Origin: Caulobacteraceae bacterium
GTDB lineage: Bacteria; Pseudomonadota; Alphaproteobacteria; Caulobacterales; Caulobacteraceae
DNA: 37,956 bases
Reading direction: 5' to 3'
Assembly: GCA_028290905.1 (NCBI GenBank)
Contig: JAQGIW010000001.1
Coordinates: 1-37,956, forward strand
Part shown: positions 23,748-33,267 of the stretch, one piece after another
How the letters are laid out: every line of letters starts with the position of its first letter
Numbering within the stretch: the stretch's first letter is position 1
Made by a program: the position numbers and the translations under genes
Notes under the pieces: generated by a model
Database searches by the model: none
Told to the model about the DNA's origin: nothing
What the model saw: only the letters and a program-made list of their open reading frames with translations

Positions 23748-25133
23748 CTACTCGCTCATCGCGAGCTCTTCGAACCGCTGCCGCGTCAAGGCGCAAGGGG
23801 GGAATTGTCTTCCCTCATTCTCCAGCAGCGGTTCGATCTGCCCCGCGACACCTGGCTGAGCCAGCACTTCGCCGAGCGTCATCAGGACTCCGATCAGGCG
23901 CTGCAGAAGGCCGGCGATCTGTTGGTCGGTCGCCGAGGCGACGCCGAGCGCCTCGATCGCTCTTGCCGCATAGGCCGCACGCGGAACGGGCTCCCCCGTG
24001 AAGGTGGCGCGCAGGCGCACGGACGCCGCCGCGTCGATGGCGGACTGGCTTTCGTACCAGACTCCCAGATTGCGCTCGGTCCAGGCCGCGAACTGGGCGG
24101 CATACCCGTAAGCATCGGCCCCCGCCTGATGCGCCGTTCGCGCCAATTCCTGTGCATGGGCGAGCGCCAGCGAAGTTCCGCGGCCGAGCGTCGGGTTGGT
24201 GTGCGTGGCGCTATCGCCGACAAGCAGAAAGCCTGTGACGATCGGTCCCTCGTCGTCCACCAGCCAGCGCCGCCCGTTGTGAACATTCGCGAAGGGTTGT
24301 GGGGTGGTCATCCCTACGCCTGCCTTCAGCCAAGGCGCGCAAAGAGGCTCCTCGGCCGCGACCCGATCGAAGATCGCCGGATCGAACAGTCTCTTACGCA
24401 GCGGGTCTTCGTGGCTGAGCCCGATCATGATGCAGAACGTGCGGCGGTCCGCCGGAGCGGCCATGAAGAGGCCGTACGGCGCCTGGGTTCCGGGCGGGCC
24501 AAGTTGCTCCGGCGCTGGCGCTCCGTCCTTCAGCCGATACCAGCGCGTGAGATAGGAAAACCCCACCTCCTGATGCTGTTCGGGACAGGGCCTGGCGCCG
24601 ATCGCGGCAAGCCATTGGCGCGCATGGGTTCCTCTACCCGATGCATCGACAACAAGGTCTCCCTCGAGCGCCTCGCCGCTTGCGAGACGGACACCCGTGA
24701 CGTGCGGGACACGCCCCTCCGAACGGGCAATCAGTTCCTTTACGGCGACTCCGGGCAGGATTTCGACCCCGGGCTGCTGCTCGACAGCGCTACGAAGCGC
24801 CTGTTCGAACGTCGTCCGGCGGGTTCCCAGAAGCATTGGCAGCTCCGGCGGCGTCGGGTCGATCATTGGAACCGTGACCGCCCCTTGGCTCAGCGCCGCG
24901 AAGACCTCAGGCGCCTCCTCCAAAAGGACGCGACACGACAGCGCCAGAAACTGGTGAGCTTGTCTGATCTGTCCAACGCCGCGACGGTTCCATTTATCAA
25001 AGCAGGCGTCCGCATCCGCAGCGGGCCCATCAGCATCGCGTTCGACCAAAATAACGGAATGGCCTCGCCTGGCTGAAAATAGAGCAGCGCCGAGTCCCGC
25101 TGGCCCCGCCCCAACCACAATCAGGCGAGCCAT
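23748..25133 (-). CDS. FAD-dependent monooxygenase/oxidoreductase (PHBH fold)
   Basis: This 461-aa flavoprotein of the aromatic-hydroxylase/geranylgeranyl-reductase superfamily has the dinucleotide-binding motif GAGPAGLGAAL at residues 8-18 followed by VILVERD. A middle DG-type region reads LVVDASGRGTHARQWL, and the second FAD motif FLLVGDSATHTNPTLGRGTSLAL carries the GD...P...G pattern. The start at ATG 25133 is well placed with AGGG upstream. There is no membrane segment. The C-terminal 100 residues are helical and not recognisable. It probably hydroxylates or oxidises a small organic substrate; context gives no pathway. Codon use looks less GC-biased than in flanking genes, a weak hint of transfer. 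Confidence 0.85.
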   Translation of the reverse strand: MARLIVVGAGPAGLGAALFSARRGHSVILVERDADGPAADADACFDKWNRRGVGQIRQAHQFLALSCRVLLEEAPEVFAALSQGAVTVPMIDPTPPELPMLLGTRRTTFEQALRSAVEQQPGVEILPGVAVKELIARSEGRVPHVTGVRLASGEALEGDLVVDASGRGTHARQWLAAIGARPCPEQHQEVGFSYLTRWYRLKDGAPAPEQLGPPGTQAPYGLFMAAPADRRTFCIMIGLSHEDPLRKRLFDPAIFDRVAAEEPLCAPWLKAGVGMTTPQPFANVHNGRRWLVDDEGPIVTGFLLVGDSATHTNPTLGRGTSLALAHAQELARTAHQAGADAYGYAAQFAAWTERNLGVWYESQSAIDAAASVRLRATFTGEPVPRAAYAARAIEALGVASATDQQIAGLLQRLIGVLMTLGEVLAQPGVAGQIEPLLENEGRQFPPCALTRQRFEELAMSE

Positions 25134-25250
25134 ATGGAAGCCCTAACCTCTCGAATCAGCTGCCGGAGCGTCAAACTACGCGGCGCCGGATACGGAGGCG
25201 GCCCAGCGCGGACCGTACCGCCCCGAGCCTTTGATGACAATGATGGGCGA

Positions 25251-25260
25251 ATGTCCGCTT
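25251..25260 (-). repeat. Dispersed AAGCGGACAT motif
   Basis: The decamer AAGCGGACAT reads on the minus strand here and on the plus strand at 75-84 and 100-109. The surrounding gap 25134-25372 contains no gene that I recognise. It may be a remnant of a dispersed element or a regulatory site. Confidence 0.35.
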
Positions 25261-25372
25261 TGGGGTTGCGGTCAGGCGCTGGCGGCCAACCAGCTGACAT
25301 TGACGCCCGGGCGGACCTCGCTCCCGGGAGGGGACCTTCGGAATAGCCCAGTCCATCAAGCGTCGGCTGGGC

Positions 25373-25726
25373 CTAGTCGCGCGGCGGGCGGCTCAGGGTG
25401 AAGGTTTCGAAGGGGGCGAGTTGGCCGCCCGATCCGACGACGTCGTAGTCGGTGACCTTAATGGTGGTGTGGCCGCCCGGGCGTGAGCCCGGATCGAGGG
25501 TGAAGGCGGCGAAACCGTAGGCGTGGGCGGCGTTTCGCACCGCCGACCAGGGCGCCGGCTCCCGCACGTAGACCGGCGGTCGCTTGCCGGTCGTCGGGTT
25601 GGGTTCGCTCACCGCGGTGATGACGCGGCACTGCGGCGGGTTGAAGAACTCATGATTGGACGGGCGCGAGGTTCCGCCGCCAATTCCCGCCGCTGCAAGC
25701 AGCTTGCGGCGGGTTGCTCGTTCAAA
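25373..25726 (-). pseudogene. Relic of a Tat-exported metallophosphoesterase
   Basis: Reading leftward, an open frame without a usable start begins after TAA (25727-25729) with ERATRRKLLAAAGIGGG, which looks like a twin-arginine signal peptide. It passes directly into NHEFFNPPQCRVITAVSEP and then a beta-rich C-terminus (YVREPAPWSAVRNAAHAYGF, HTTIKVTDYDVV, FETFTLSRP). That end resembles the C-terminal domain of calcineurin-like metallophosphoesterases as I recognise it. The whole catalytic core with its metal ligands is missing. The simplest reading is one large in-frame deletion that joined signal and tail. A start at GTG 25612 would give a 79-aa protein from the tail alone. The frame runs divergently from the ATPase gene, with only ten bases between. 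Confidence 0.55.
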
Positions 25727-25735
25727 TTATCAACG

Positions 25736-27358
25736 ATGGCCGAGCGAAAGTCTCGAAAGCGGCGGAAGGTCGCCCCCCTATTTGGCTGGAAGTCGAATAG
25801 ACAGCGCCCCCAGGTCAATCGTGTCGGGAGTTCGGACTTGAAGCTTGCGGACATTCTCATCGCCCACGGTCTGGCCACATCGGCGGACATCATCGAGGCG
25901 CTGGAAAACCAGCGCCGCGAGGGAGGGTCGCTCGGCGACTGTCTTGTCCGGTTGGGCAAGCTCGGCGCGGAGGATCTCGAGCGTGTCCTGGACATGGCGC
26001 CCAGATCGCCGCAGTCGATCGACGACACCGGCCTCTCCGTGGCCAGCCTGCTGAACCTGATGGTCAAGGTCATCCACCTGAACGCCGAGACCACCACCTC
26101 AGAGATCGGCGGCGTCCTGAAGCTGCCGCCGCTTGCGGTTCAGACGCTGATCGCGCAAGCCAAGGAGCGCAACCTGCTGGATACGCTGGGTGCGGCCCGG
26201 CAGGGCGGCTCGACCGAGATCCGCTACGCACTCACCGCCAAGGGCCTGGAATGGGCCCGCCAGGCGATGGACCAGAACGAATACGTCGGACCGGCGCCGG
26301 TGCCCCTGGCGGCCTACAGCGAACAGATCGCCCGCCAGCGCATCGGCAACGAGCGGGTCGACCGGGCGGCGATCGACAAGGCCTTCAAGGATCTGATCGT
26401 CGCGCCGGCCCTCGTGCGGGAGATCGGACCGGCGGTGAACTCCGGTCGGTCGATCCTGCTCTACGGCCCCGCCGGCAACGGCAAGACGTCGATCGGCGAG
26501 CGGGTCGGCAGCCTGTTCCGGGAGGTGATCTACATCCCCTATTGCTTCGAGGTGGAAGGCCAGATCATCAAGGTTTTCGACCCCTCCGTGCACAAGAAGG
26601 TCGAAAGACAGCTCCAGGAACTCCCCGAAGGCCCCAGCCTTCGCCGCGACGATCTCGACACGCGCTGGGTGGCCTGCTGGCGGCCGCTGCTGATCACCGG
26701 GGGCGAGCTGACGCTCGAGATGCTCGACCTCAGTTTCAATCCCCTGGCCAAGTTCTATGAAGCGCCGCTTCACATCAAGGCCCTCGGCGGCATCTTCATG
26801 ATCGACGACTTCGGGCGCCAGATCGTCTCGCCCGCCGCCTTGCTCAACCGTTGGATCGTGCCGATGGAGAGCCGGGTCGAGCGCCTGAAGCTGCACAGCG
26901 GCAAGAGCTTCGAGCTGCCGTTCGACGAACTGGTGATCTTCTCCACCAACCTGTCTCCGGGCGAGCTGATGGACCCCGCCTTCCTGCGCCGCATCCCTTA
27001 CAAGATCGAGGTGGGCGGCCCGACCGTCGAGGAGTACCGGTTGATCTTCGGCGCCATCGCCCGCAAATTCGGCCTCGAGGCGGACGACCTGCTGATAGAC
27101 GAGGTCATCCATGAGCTGCGCGTGCGCAACGACTTTCCCCTCGCCGGTTTCCAGCCGAAGTTCATCATCGATCAGGTGCTGGCCGCCGCGAAATTCGAGG
27201 GCGCCGCGCCGCGACTGACGTCCGAATACGTGTCGCTGGCGCTGCGCAATCTCTACACCAAGGACACCCCCGGCTACGGTCGGCGCGGCGGCTCCAGCCG
27301 GAATGTGGCGGACCTTGACGACGCCCGCGTCGTCGACCGCCGGGTCGTGGCCGCCTAG
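25736..27358 (+). CDS. AAA+ ATPase with MshEN-like and probable winged-helix N-terminal regions
   Basis: This 540-aa protein has a basic start (residues 4-11) and a domain at about 36-90 (LKLADILIAHGLATSADIIEALENQ, EGGSLGDCLVRLGKL) resembling the GspE-N/MshEN module of type II secretion and pilus ATPases. A helix-turn-helix-like region follows at about 100-175 (SLLNLMVKVIHLNAETTTSEIGGVLKLPPLAVQTLI). The ATPase core has Walker A GPAGNGKT (244-251), Walker B IFMIDD (353-358), sensor FSTN (402-405) and a probable Arg finger FLRR (416-419). It ends in a Gly/Arg-rich tail. ATG 25736 starts the conserved region; no Shine-Dalgarno is evident. MshEN domains often bind c-di-GMP, so a nucleotide-second-messenger-controlled ATPase is possible. 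I cannot name a characterised homologue. Confidence 0.85.
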   Translation: MAERKSRKRRKVAPLFGWKSNRQRPQVNRVGSSDLKLADILIAHGLATSADIIEALENQRREGGSLGDCLVRLGKLGAEDLERVLDMAPRSPQSIDDTGLSVASLLNLMVKVIHLNAETTTSEIGGVLKLPPLAVQTLIAQAKERNLLDTLGAARQGGSTEIRYALTAKGLEWARQAMDQNEYVGPAPVPLAAYSEQIARQRIGNERVDRAAIDKAFKDLIVAPALVREIGPAVNSGRSILLYGPAGNGKTSIGERVGSLFREVIYIPYCFEVEGQIIKVFDPSVHKKVERQLQELPEGPSLRRDDLDTRWVACWRPLLITGGELTLEMLDLSFNPLAKFYEAPLHIKALGGIFMIDDFGRQIVSPAALLNRWIVPMESRVERLKLHSGKSFELPFDELVIFSTNLSPGELMDPAFLRRIPYKIEVGGPTVEEYRLIFGAIARKFGLEADDLLIDEVIHELRVRNDFPLAGFQPKFIIDQVLAAAKFEGAAPRLTSEYVSLALRNLYTKDTPGYGRRGGSSRNVADLDDARVVDRRVVAA

Positions 27359-27411
27359 GCCAAAATCCGCGGGGATGAGCGGAGGTGGGAGGTGGCTTTG
27401 GCACGTCGACC

Positions 27412-27442
27412 TTGACATTCTCATATAAAGATATCCTTATAT
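27412..27442 (+). promoter_or_regulatory. Promoter with 20-bp palindromic operator (SahR-like)
   Basis: TTGACA (27412-27417) is a good -35 box. The palindrome ATATAAAGATATCCTTATAT (27423-27442) matches its reverse complement at 18 of 20 positions and covers the expected -10 region, ending four bases before ATG 27447. This AT-rich block stands out in a GC-rich region. ArsR-type regulators of methionine-cycle genes in proteobacteria (SahR) bind similar AT-rich palindromes with a central GATATC. Autorepression of the whole operon is inferred. Confidence 0.75.
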
Positions 27443-27446
27443 CCCG

Positions 27447-28415
27447 ATGTCGATGACCTCCGACCAGGCGGTGGCGGTTCTGCGGGCGGCGGCGGAGCCG
27501 ACGCGGCTGCGCATCCTCGCCCTGCTGGCGCGCGAGGAGCTGGCGGTGCTGGAGCTGTGCCGCATCCTCGGCCAGAGCCAGCCACGCGTCTCCCGCCACC
27601 TCAAGCTGTTGGCCGAAGCGGGCCTGGTCGAGCGCTTTCCCGACGGCGCCTGGGTCTTCTATCGCCTCACGGCGACGGAGGCTCGCGCCCTGGTGGACCA
27701 GACCCTGGCCTTGGTCTCGCCCGATGACCCCATTTTTGCGAGCGATGCCGAACGCCTGACGGGGGTAAGCGAGGAGCGCGGCGCCCAGGCCGCCGCCTAC
27801 TTCGCCGAGAACGCCGAGCGCTGGGACGAGATGCGCTCCCTGCACACCGCCGAGGCCGCCGTCGAGGCCGCCATCCTCGACGCCGCCGGCGAGGGACCCT
27901 TCCAGCGCATCGTCGACCTGGGCTCGGGCACGGGACGCATGCTCACCCTGCTGGGGAACCGGGCGAGATCCGCCATCGGCCTCGACCTCTCCCGCCAGAT
28001 GCTCAACATCGCCCGGAGCCATGTCGCCGACGCCGGCCTCGGCGCCTGCGAACTGCGCCACGGCGACATCCTGGGCACCGGCCTGCCGGACGGTTGCGCC
28101 GACCTGGTGGTGGTCCACCAGGTGCTGCACTACCTCGCCGATCCCGCCTCGGCCGCGGCCGAGGCGGCGCGACTGGTTGCGCCCGGCGGCAAGCTCCTGA
28201 TCGTGGATTTCGCGCCGCACGAACTGGAGTTCCTGCGTGCTGAACATCGCCACCGGCGCCTGGGGTTCTTCGATTCCGAGATCGAGCGCTGGCTGGCCGC
28301 CGCCGGCCTGTCCGCCCTGAGCGTCCGCTCTCTGCCGCCCGCCGCCCACGGCGGGCTCACCGTCAAGATCTGGAGCGCCAGTCGGGACGCCGGCCGCGTG
28401 AGGCTGATCGCATGA
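27447..28415 (+). CDS. ArsR-family regulator fused to SAM-dependent methyltransferase
   Basis: This 322-aa protein has an N-terminal ArsR winged helix (about 8-80: [37 protein letters not shown]). A class I methyltransferase domain follows, with motif [10 protein letters not shown] at 156-164, GLDLS at 178-182 and a post-motif [13 protein letters not shown]. The fusion is typical of the alphaproteobacterial regulator found next to metF/metH. The second domain may sense S-adenosylhomocysteine or SAM instead of (or as well as) methylating something. ATG 27447 lies directly after the operator and has no Shine-Dalgarno; ATG 27453 is an alternative, and a leaderless or near-leaderless message is possible. 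The stop overlaps metF by four bases. It probably controls the methionine operon and itself. Confidence 0.9.
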   Translation: MSMTSDQAVAVLRAAAEPTRLRILALLAREELAVLELCRILGQSQPRVSRHLKLLAEAGLVERFPDGAWVFYRLTATEARALVDQTLALVSPDDPIFASDAERLTGVSEERGAQAAAYFAENAERWDEMRSLHTAEAAVEAAILDAAGEGPFQRIVDLGSGTGRMLTLLGNRARSAIGLDLSRQMLNIARSHVADAGLGACELRHGDILGTGLPDGCADLVVVHQVLHYLADPASAAAEAARLVAPGGKLLIVDFAPHELEFLRAEHRHRRLGFFDSEIERWLAAAGLSALSVRSLPPAAHGGLTVKIWSASRDAGRVRLIA

Positions 28416-29347
28416 ACGATCTTTCCGCCTTTGCAACGACCCCCACACACAGTGCTTTGGGGCCGGTCGCCCGCGCCGGCCGTCCGGGACGCCGGCCGCC
28501 CAGGATCTCCTTCGAGTTTTCGCCGCCCAAGACCCCGGAGGCGGAGGAGAGCCTGTGGCAGGCCATCCGGCGGCTCGAACCCCTCGACCCCGAATTCGTC
28601 TCGGTCACCTACGGCGCCGGGGGATCCACGCGCGAGCGCACCCACCGCACGGTGATGCGGATGCTCGACGAGACGCGGCTGCGCCCCGCGGCCCACCTCA
28701 CCTGTGTCGATGCCTGCCGCGACGACGTCGACCGGGTGATCGAGGACTACTGGAACGCCGGCGTCCGCCACATCGTCGCCCTGCGCGGCGACCCGCCGGG
28801 CCAGATCGGCGGCAGCTATCAGCCGCGCGCAGACGGCTACGCCAACGCCACCGAGCTCGCCCAGGCCATCGCCGCCAAGGGCGCGTTCGAGATCTCCGTG
28901 GGCCTCTATCCCCAGGTCCACCCGGAGAGCCCGTCGGTCGCCCACGACATCGACGTCCTCAAGGCCAAGGTCGACGCCGGCGCGACGCGGGCGATCACCC
29001 AGTTCTTCTTCGACATCGACGGCTTCCTGCGGTTCATGGACCAGGTGCGCAAGGCCGGCGTCACCATCCCGATCTGCGCCGGGATCATGCCTGTCACCAA
29101 TTTCAAGGGCCTGATGAGGATGTCGGCGCCCTGCGGCATCGTCCTGCCGGACTGGCTCGGCAACCTCTTCGAGGGACTGGACAAGGATCCCGACACGCGC
29201 CGCCTCATCGCCGGGTCGGTATCCGCCGAGATGTGCGCCCGCCTCGAGGAGGAGGGCTTCGAAGACTTTCACTTCTACACCTTGAACCGCGCCGACCTGG
29301 TCTACGCCATCTGCCGGGTCCTGGGCGTGAGGGAGCAGGCGTCATGA
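28412..29347 (+). CDS. metF: Methylenetetrahydrofolate reductase
   Basis: This flavoprotein reduces 5,10-methylene-THF to 5-methyl-THF, the methyl donor for methionine synthase. It is 311 aa, close to the usual 290-310. Family features are [18 protein letters not shown] near residue 30, [15 protein letters not shown] (about 62-76), [15 protein letters not shown] and [19 protein letters not shown]. The TIM-barrel strands are all present. It overlaps the regulator upstream (ATGA) and metH part 1 downstream (ATGA) by four bases each, so the three are translationally coupled. Feedback and repression would follow from the operator upstream of the regulator. Confidence 0.96.
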   Translation: MNDLSAFATTPTHSALGPVARAGRPGRRPPRISFEFSPPKTPEAEESLWQAIRRLEPLDPEFVSVTYGAGGSTRERTHRTVMRMLDETRLRPAAHLTCVDACRDDVDRVIEDYWNAGVRHIVALRGDPPGQIGGSYQPRADGYANATELAQAIAAKGAFEISVGLYPQVHPESPSVAHDIDVLKAKVDAGATRAITQFFFDIDGFLRFMDQVRKAGVTIPICAGIMPVTNFKGLMRMSAPCGIVLPDWLGNLFEGLDKDPDTRRLIAGSVSAEMCARLEEEGFEDFHFYTLNRADLVYAICRVLGVREQAS

Positions 29348-30435
29348 CCACCACCGCGAAGTCCCGCCCGATCCTGTCGCGGGGCGATCGTATCGAGGCC
29401 CTCACGGCCGCCGCCCGGCGGCGCATCCTCGTTCTCGACGGCTCGTGGGGCGTGATGATCCAACGCCGCGGCCTCTCGGAAGCCGATTTCCGGGGGCAGC
29501 GTTTCGCCGACCACCACATGACGCTCAAGGGCGACAACGACCTGCTCTGCCTGACACGGCCGGACATCGTCAGCGAGCTGCATGACGCCTATTTCGAGGC
29601 TGGCGCGGACATCGGCGAGACCAACACCTTCAACGCCACGCGCCTCAGCCAATCGGACTATGGCCTGGAGAGCGCGGTTACCGACCTCAACCTGGCCGCC
29701 GCCACGCTGGCCCGGGAATCGGCCGATCGCTGGACTGCCGCCCAGCCCGACAAACCGCGGTTCGTCGCCGGGGCCATCGGCCCGCTCAGCCGCACCCTCT
29801 CGATGTCCTCCGACGTCAACGACCCGGGGGCCCGGCAGGTGACCTTCGACGCCGTCCACGACGCCTATCTCGAACAGGCCCGCGCCCTGCATCGCGGCGG
29901 CGTGGACCTGTTCCTGGTCGAGACCATCTTTGACACCCTCAACGCCAAGGCCGCCATCAAGGCGCTCCTCGATCTGGAGGACGAAGGCTTCGAGCCGCTG
30001 CCGATCTGGATCTCCGGCACCATCACCGACCGCTCGGGCCGCACGCTGTCCGGCCAGACGGTGGAGGCGTTCTGGAACTCTGTCCGCCACGCCCGGCCGT
30101 TCGCGGTGGGCTTCAACTGCGCCCTTGGCGCCGACCTTATGCGCCCACACGTCGCCGAGCTCGCCCGCATCGCCGACACCCTGGTCGCCGCCTATCCGAA
30201 CGCCGGCCTCCCCAACGCCTTCGGCGAGTACGACGAAACGCCGGACGAAACGGCCGCTCACCTGAACGAGTGGGCGTCGAGTGGCCTGGTCAACATCCTG
30301 GGCGGCTGCTGCGGCACCACCCCCGAGCACATCGCCGCCATCGCCCGCGCCGTGGAAGGCAAGCCTCCACGGAAGATCCCCGACCGCCCCAAGGCCATGC
30401 GCCTCTCCGGCCTCGAAGCCTTCGAACTCGCGTGA
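29344..30435 (+). CDS. metH1: Methionine synthase, homocysteine-binding subunit (split MetH, part 1)
   Basis: This 363-aa protein corresponds to the N-terminal homocysteine methyltransferase module of B12-dependent methionine synthase. The zinc ligands are visible as Cys259 (GFNCALG) and Cys322-Cys323 (GGCCGT). [10 protein letters not shown] (91-100) and [15 protein letters not shown] are conserved. The usual DGAMGTMIQ motif reads DGSWGVMIQ here (residues 32-40), a variation worth noting. It ends where E. coli MetH continues into the pterin-binding module, which is encoded by the next gene. A stand-alone N-terminal half is common in some alphaproteobacteria. It starts in ATGA overlap with metF. 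It must work together with the 878-aa protein downstream. Confidence 0.94.
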   Translation: MTTTAKSRPILSRGDRIEALTAAARRRILVLDGSWGVMIQRRGLSEADFRGQRFADHHMTLKGDNDLLCLTRPDIVSELHDAYFEAGADIGETNTFNATRLSQSDYGLESAVTDLNLAAATLARESADRWTAAQPDKPRFVAGAIGPLSRTLSMSSDVNDPGARQVTFDAVHDAYLEQARALHRGGVDLFLVETIFDTLNAKAAIKALLDLEDEGFEPLPIWISGTITDRSGRTLSGQTVEAFWNSVRHARPFAVGFNCALGADLMRPHVAELARIADTLVAAYPNAGLPNAFGEYDETPDETAAHLNEWASSGLVNILGGCCGTTPEHIAAIARAVEGKPPRKIPDRPKAMRLSGLEAFELA

Positions 30436-30444
30436 AAGAGAAGG

Positions 30445-30584
30445 TTCACCACAGAGACACAGAGGACACAGAGAAGCCGGTGTTCCTGCCGCGTAGCGGC
30501 GTTCCTTTCCACAATTGTGGGATCGAACGCGCCTTCGGCGCCGAACAACGGTAAACTCTGTGTCCTCTGTGTCTCTGTGGTGAA
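30445..30584. repeat. 140-bp element with perfect 29-bp inverted repeats
   Basis: The left arm 30445-30473 (starting TTCACCACAGAGACACAGAG) and right arm 30556-30584 (ending TGTCTCTGTGGTGAA) are exact reverse complements over 29 bases. The 82-base interior contains a palindrome CCACAATTGTGG (30509-30520) and smaller hairpins. The 'ACCACAGAGACACAGAG' type arms are found as intergenic repeats in many genomes, from memory. No coding capacity is visible. It lies between the two metH genes and would form a very strong RNA hairpin in the operon transcript. Confidence 0.85.
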
Positions 30585-30626
30585 TACGTTCTCTCCGCCC
30601 CCCTCCGCTCTCCTGTGAACCCGTAA

Positions 30627-33263
30627 ATGATCCCCACATTCGTCAATATCGGCGAGCGGACCAACGTTACCGGCTCCGCCCGTTTCCGCAAGCTGATCAG
30701 CGACGGCGACTATCCCGCCGCCCTGAAGGTGGCGCGGGACCAGGTCGCGGCCGGCGCCCAGGTCATCGACGTCAACATGGACGAGGGCCTGCTCGATTCC
30801 GTCCACGCCATGACGACGTTCCTGAACCTCGTCGCCGCCGAGCCCGACATCGCCCGCGTACCGATCATGATCGACAGCTCCAAGTGGGAGGTGATCGAGG
30901 CCGGCCTCAAGTGCGTGCAGGGCAAGGCCATCGTCAACTCGATCAGCATGAAGGAGGGCGAGGCCAAGTTCCTCGAGCAGGCGGTCAAGTGCCTGCGCTA
31001 CGGCGCCGCCGTGGTGGTGATGGCCTTCGACGAGCAGGGCCAGGCCGACACCCGCGATCGCAAGGTGGCGATCTGCGAACGCGCCTACCGCCTGCTGACC
31101 GAACAGATCGGCTTTCCGGCCGAGGACATCATCTTCGACCCCAACATCTTCGCCATCGCGACGGGGATCGAGGAGCACGACAACTACGGCGTCGACTTCA
31201 TCGAGGCGACCCGGGAGATCAAGCGGCGGCTGCCCCACGCCCGGGTGTCGGGCGGCGTCTCCAACGTCTCGTTCAGCTTCCGCGGCAACGAGCCGGTGCG
31301 CCGGGCCATGCATTCGGTCTTCCTCTACCACGCCATCGCCGCGGGCATGGACATGGGCATCGTCAACGCCGGCGACCTGCCGGTCTACGACGAGGTCGAT
31401 CCGGTGCTGCGCGAGGCGGTGGAGGATGTGATCCTCAACCGCAACCAGCCGGGCGCCACCGAACGCCTGGTCGAGATCGCCCCGCGCTACAAGGGCGGCA
31501 AGGCGGTCGAGCGGGTCGTCGACCTGAAATGGCGCGCGGGCACGGTGGCCGAGCGCCTCAGCCACGCCCTGGTGCACGGCATCACCGAGTTCATCGAGGC
31601 CGATACCGAGGAGGCCCGCCTCGCCTCCGCGAGGCCCCTCGACGTGATCGAGGGCCCGCTGATGGACGGCATGAACGTCGTCGGCGACCTGTTCGGGGCC
31701 GGCAAGATGTTCCTGCCGCAGGTGGTCAAGTCGGCCCGGGTGATGAAGCAGGCGGTCGCCTGGCTGCTCCCGTACATGGAGGCCGAACTGGCCGGCAAGC
31801 CGCGCGAGATGGCGGGGCGCGTCGTGATGGCCACCGTCAAGGGCGACGTGCACGATATCGGCAAGAACATCGTCGGCGTCGTCTTGCAGTGCAACAACTA
31901 CGAGGTCATCGACCTCGGCGTCATGGTCCCGGCCGACCGCATCCTCGACGAGGCCGAGCGGGTGAAGGCCGACATCGTCGGCCTGTCGGGCCTGATCACC
32001 CCATCCCTGGACGAGATGGTGTTTGTCGCCTCCGAGATGCAGCGCCGCGGCTTCTCGGTTCCCCTCCTGATCGGCGGCGCCACCACCAGCCGCACCCACA
32101 CGGCGGTGAAGATCGAGCCGGCCTACCAGGCGGGTTCGACGACCTATGTCCTCGATGCCAGCCGCGCCGTCGGCGTCGTCTCGGGCCTGCTCTCGCCCAC
32201 CGACAAGTGCAAGGTCGAGGCCGCCACCCGTGAGGAGTACATCCGCATCCGCGAGCAGTTCGGCCGCGCCCAGGAGGCCAAGGTCCGCACCCCGCTGCCG
32301 GCCGCTCGCGCCAACCGCTTTTCCATCGACTGGCAGGCATGGCGCGCGCCGACGCCGAGCTTTCTGGGGACCCGGGTCTTCTCCAACTGGGATCTCGCCG
32401 ACCTTACCCGCTACATCGACTGGTCCCCGTTCTTCGCCGCCTGGGAGCTCACAGGCCGCTACCCGGCGATCCTGGAGGACGAGGTGGTGGGCGAGGCCGC
32501 CCGTGATCTTTTCGCCGACGCCCAGAAGATGCTGAAGAGGATCGTCGCGGAGCGCTGGTTCGAGGCGCGCGGCGTCGTCGGCCTCTGGCCCGCCAACGCC
32601 GACGGCGACGACATCGTCGTCTGGACCGACGACACCCGCACTCGCGAGCGCGCCCGCCTGCACACCCTTCGCCAGCAGATGGCCAAGGGCGAGGGCAGGG
32701 GCCACGTCGCCCTGGCCGACTTCATCGCTCCCGCCGGCGCCGACTACGTCGGCGGCTTCGCGGTCACGGCCGGCCATGGCGAGGCGGAGATCGCCGCCCG
32801 CTTCAAGGCCGACGGCGACGACTACTCCGCGATCCTCTCGGCCGCCCTCGCCGACCGCCTCGCCGAAGCCTTCGCCGAGGCCCTGCACCACAAGGTGCGA
32901 ATGGAACTCTGGGGTTATGCTCAGACGGAGCCATTCGATATCGACGCCATGCTAGGCGAGAAGTACCAGGGCATCCGCCCCGCTCCCGGCTATCCCGCCC
33001 AGCCCGATCATACCGAAAAGGCGACCCTGTTCGAGCTGCTGGACGCCGAGGCGGCGACCGGCATCGCCCTCACCGAGAGCTTCGCCATGAGCCCGGCGTC
33101 CTCGGTCTCCGGCCTCTACTTCGCCCATCCCGACGCCCACTACTTCGGCGTCGGCAAGATCGAGCGCGACCAGGTCGCCGACTACGCCGCCCGCAAAGGC
33201 TGGGACGCCAAGACGGCGGAGCGCTGGCTCGGCCCGATCCTCAATTACGAGCCGGGGCGGTAG
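30627..33263 (+). CDS. metH2: Methionine synthase, pterin/B12/activation subunit (split MetH, part 2)
   Basis: This 878-aa protein carries the rest of MetH. The methyl-THF-binding TIM barrel comes first (residues 1-270, [14 protein letters not shown] at 5-18, [15 protein letters not shown] at 80-94). The cobalamin cap follows (about 300-390, [27 protein letters not shown]). The B12-binding domain has DVHDIG at 407-412, with His409 as the axial cobalt ligand, and GLSGLITPS. Last is the AdoMet reactivation domain ([15 protein letters not shown] in the last 110 residues). ATG 30627 is forced because TAA (30624-30626) lies directly before it in frame. No Shine-Dalgarno is visible, so translation may depend on the inverted-repeat RNA structure or be weak. 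It works with metH part 1. Confidence 0.95.
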   Translation: MIPTFVNIGERTNVTGSARFRKLISDGDYPAALKVARDQVAAGAQVIDVNMDEGLLDSVHAMTTFLNLVAAEPDIARVPIMIDSSKWEVIEAGLKCVQGKAIVNSISMKEGEAKFLEQAVKCLRYGAAVVVMAFDEQGQADTRDRKVAICERAYRLLTEQIGFPAEDIIFDPNIFAIATGIEEHDNYGVDFIEATREIKRRLPHARVSGGVSNVSFSFRGNEPVRRAMHSVFLYHAIAAGMDMGIVNAGDLPVYDEVDPVLREAVEDVILNRNQPGATERLVEIAPRYKGGKAVERVVDLKWRAGTVAERLSHALVHGITEFIEADTEEARLASARPLDVIEGPLMDGMNVVGDLFGAGKMFLPQVVKSARVMKQAVAWLLPYMEAELAGKPREMAGRVVMATVKGDVHDIGKNIVGVVLQCNNYEVIDLGVMVPADRILDEAERVKADIVGLSGLITPSLDEMVFVASEMQRRGFSVPLLIGGATTSRTHTAVKIEPAYQAGSTTYVLDASRAVGVVSGLLSPTDKCKVEAATREEYIRIREQFGRAQEAKVRTPLPAARANRFSIDWQAWRAPTPSFLGTRVFSNWDLADLTRYIDWSPFFAAWELTGRYPAILEDEVVGEAARDLFADAQKMLKRIVAERWFEARGVVGLWPANADGDDIVVWTDDTRTRERARLHTLRQQMAKGEGRGHVALADFIAPAGADYVGGFAVTAGHGEAEIAARFKADGDDYSAILSAALADRLAEAFAEALHHKVRMELWGYAQTEPFDIDAMLGEKYQGIRPAPGYPAQPDHTEKATLFELLDAEAATGIALTESFAMSPASSVSGLYFAHPDAHYFGVGKIERDQVADYAARKGWDAKTAERWLGPILNYEPGR

Positions 33264-33267
33264 GGCC

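Noticed and set aside
30445-30584. Transposon or insertion sequence between the metH genes
   Set aside because: Only 140 bp with no coding capacity and no visible target duplication; a palindromic intergenic repeat is the better description.
30258-32891. 877-codon frame antisense to metH part 2
   Set aside because: Mirror frame of a certain MetH gene; it even reads through the inverted repeat and has no domain.
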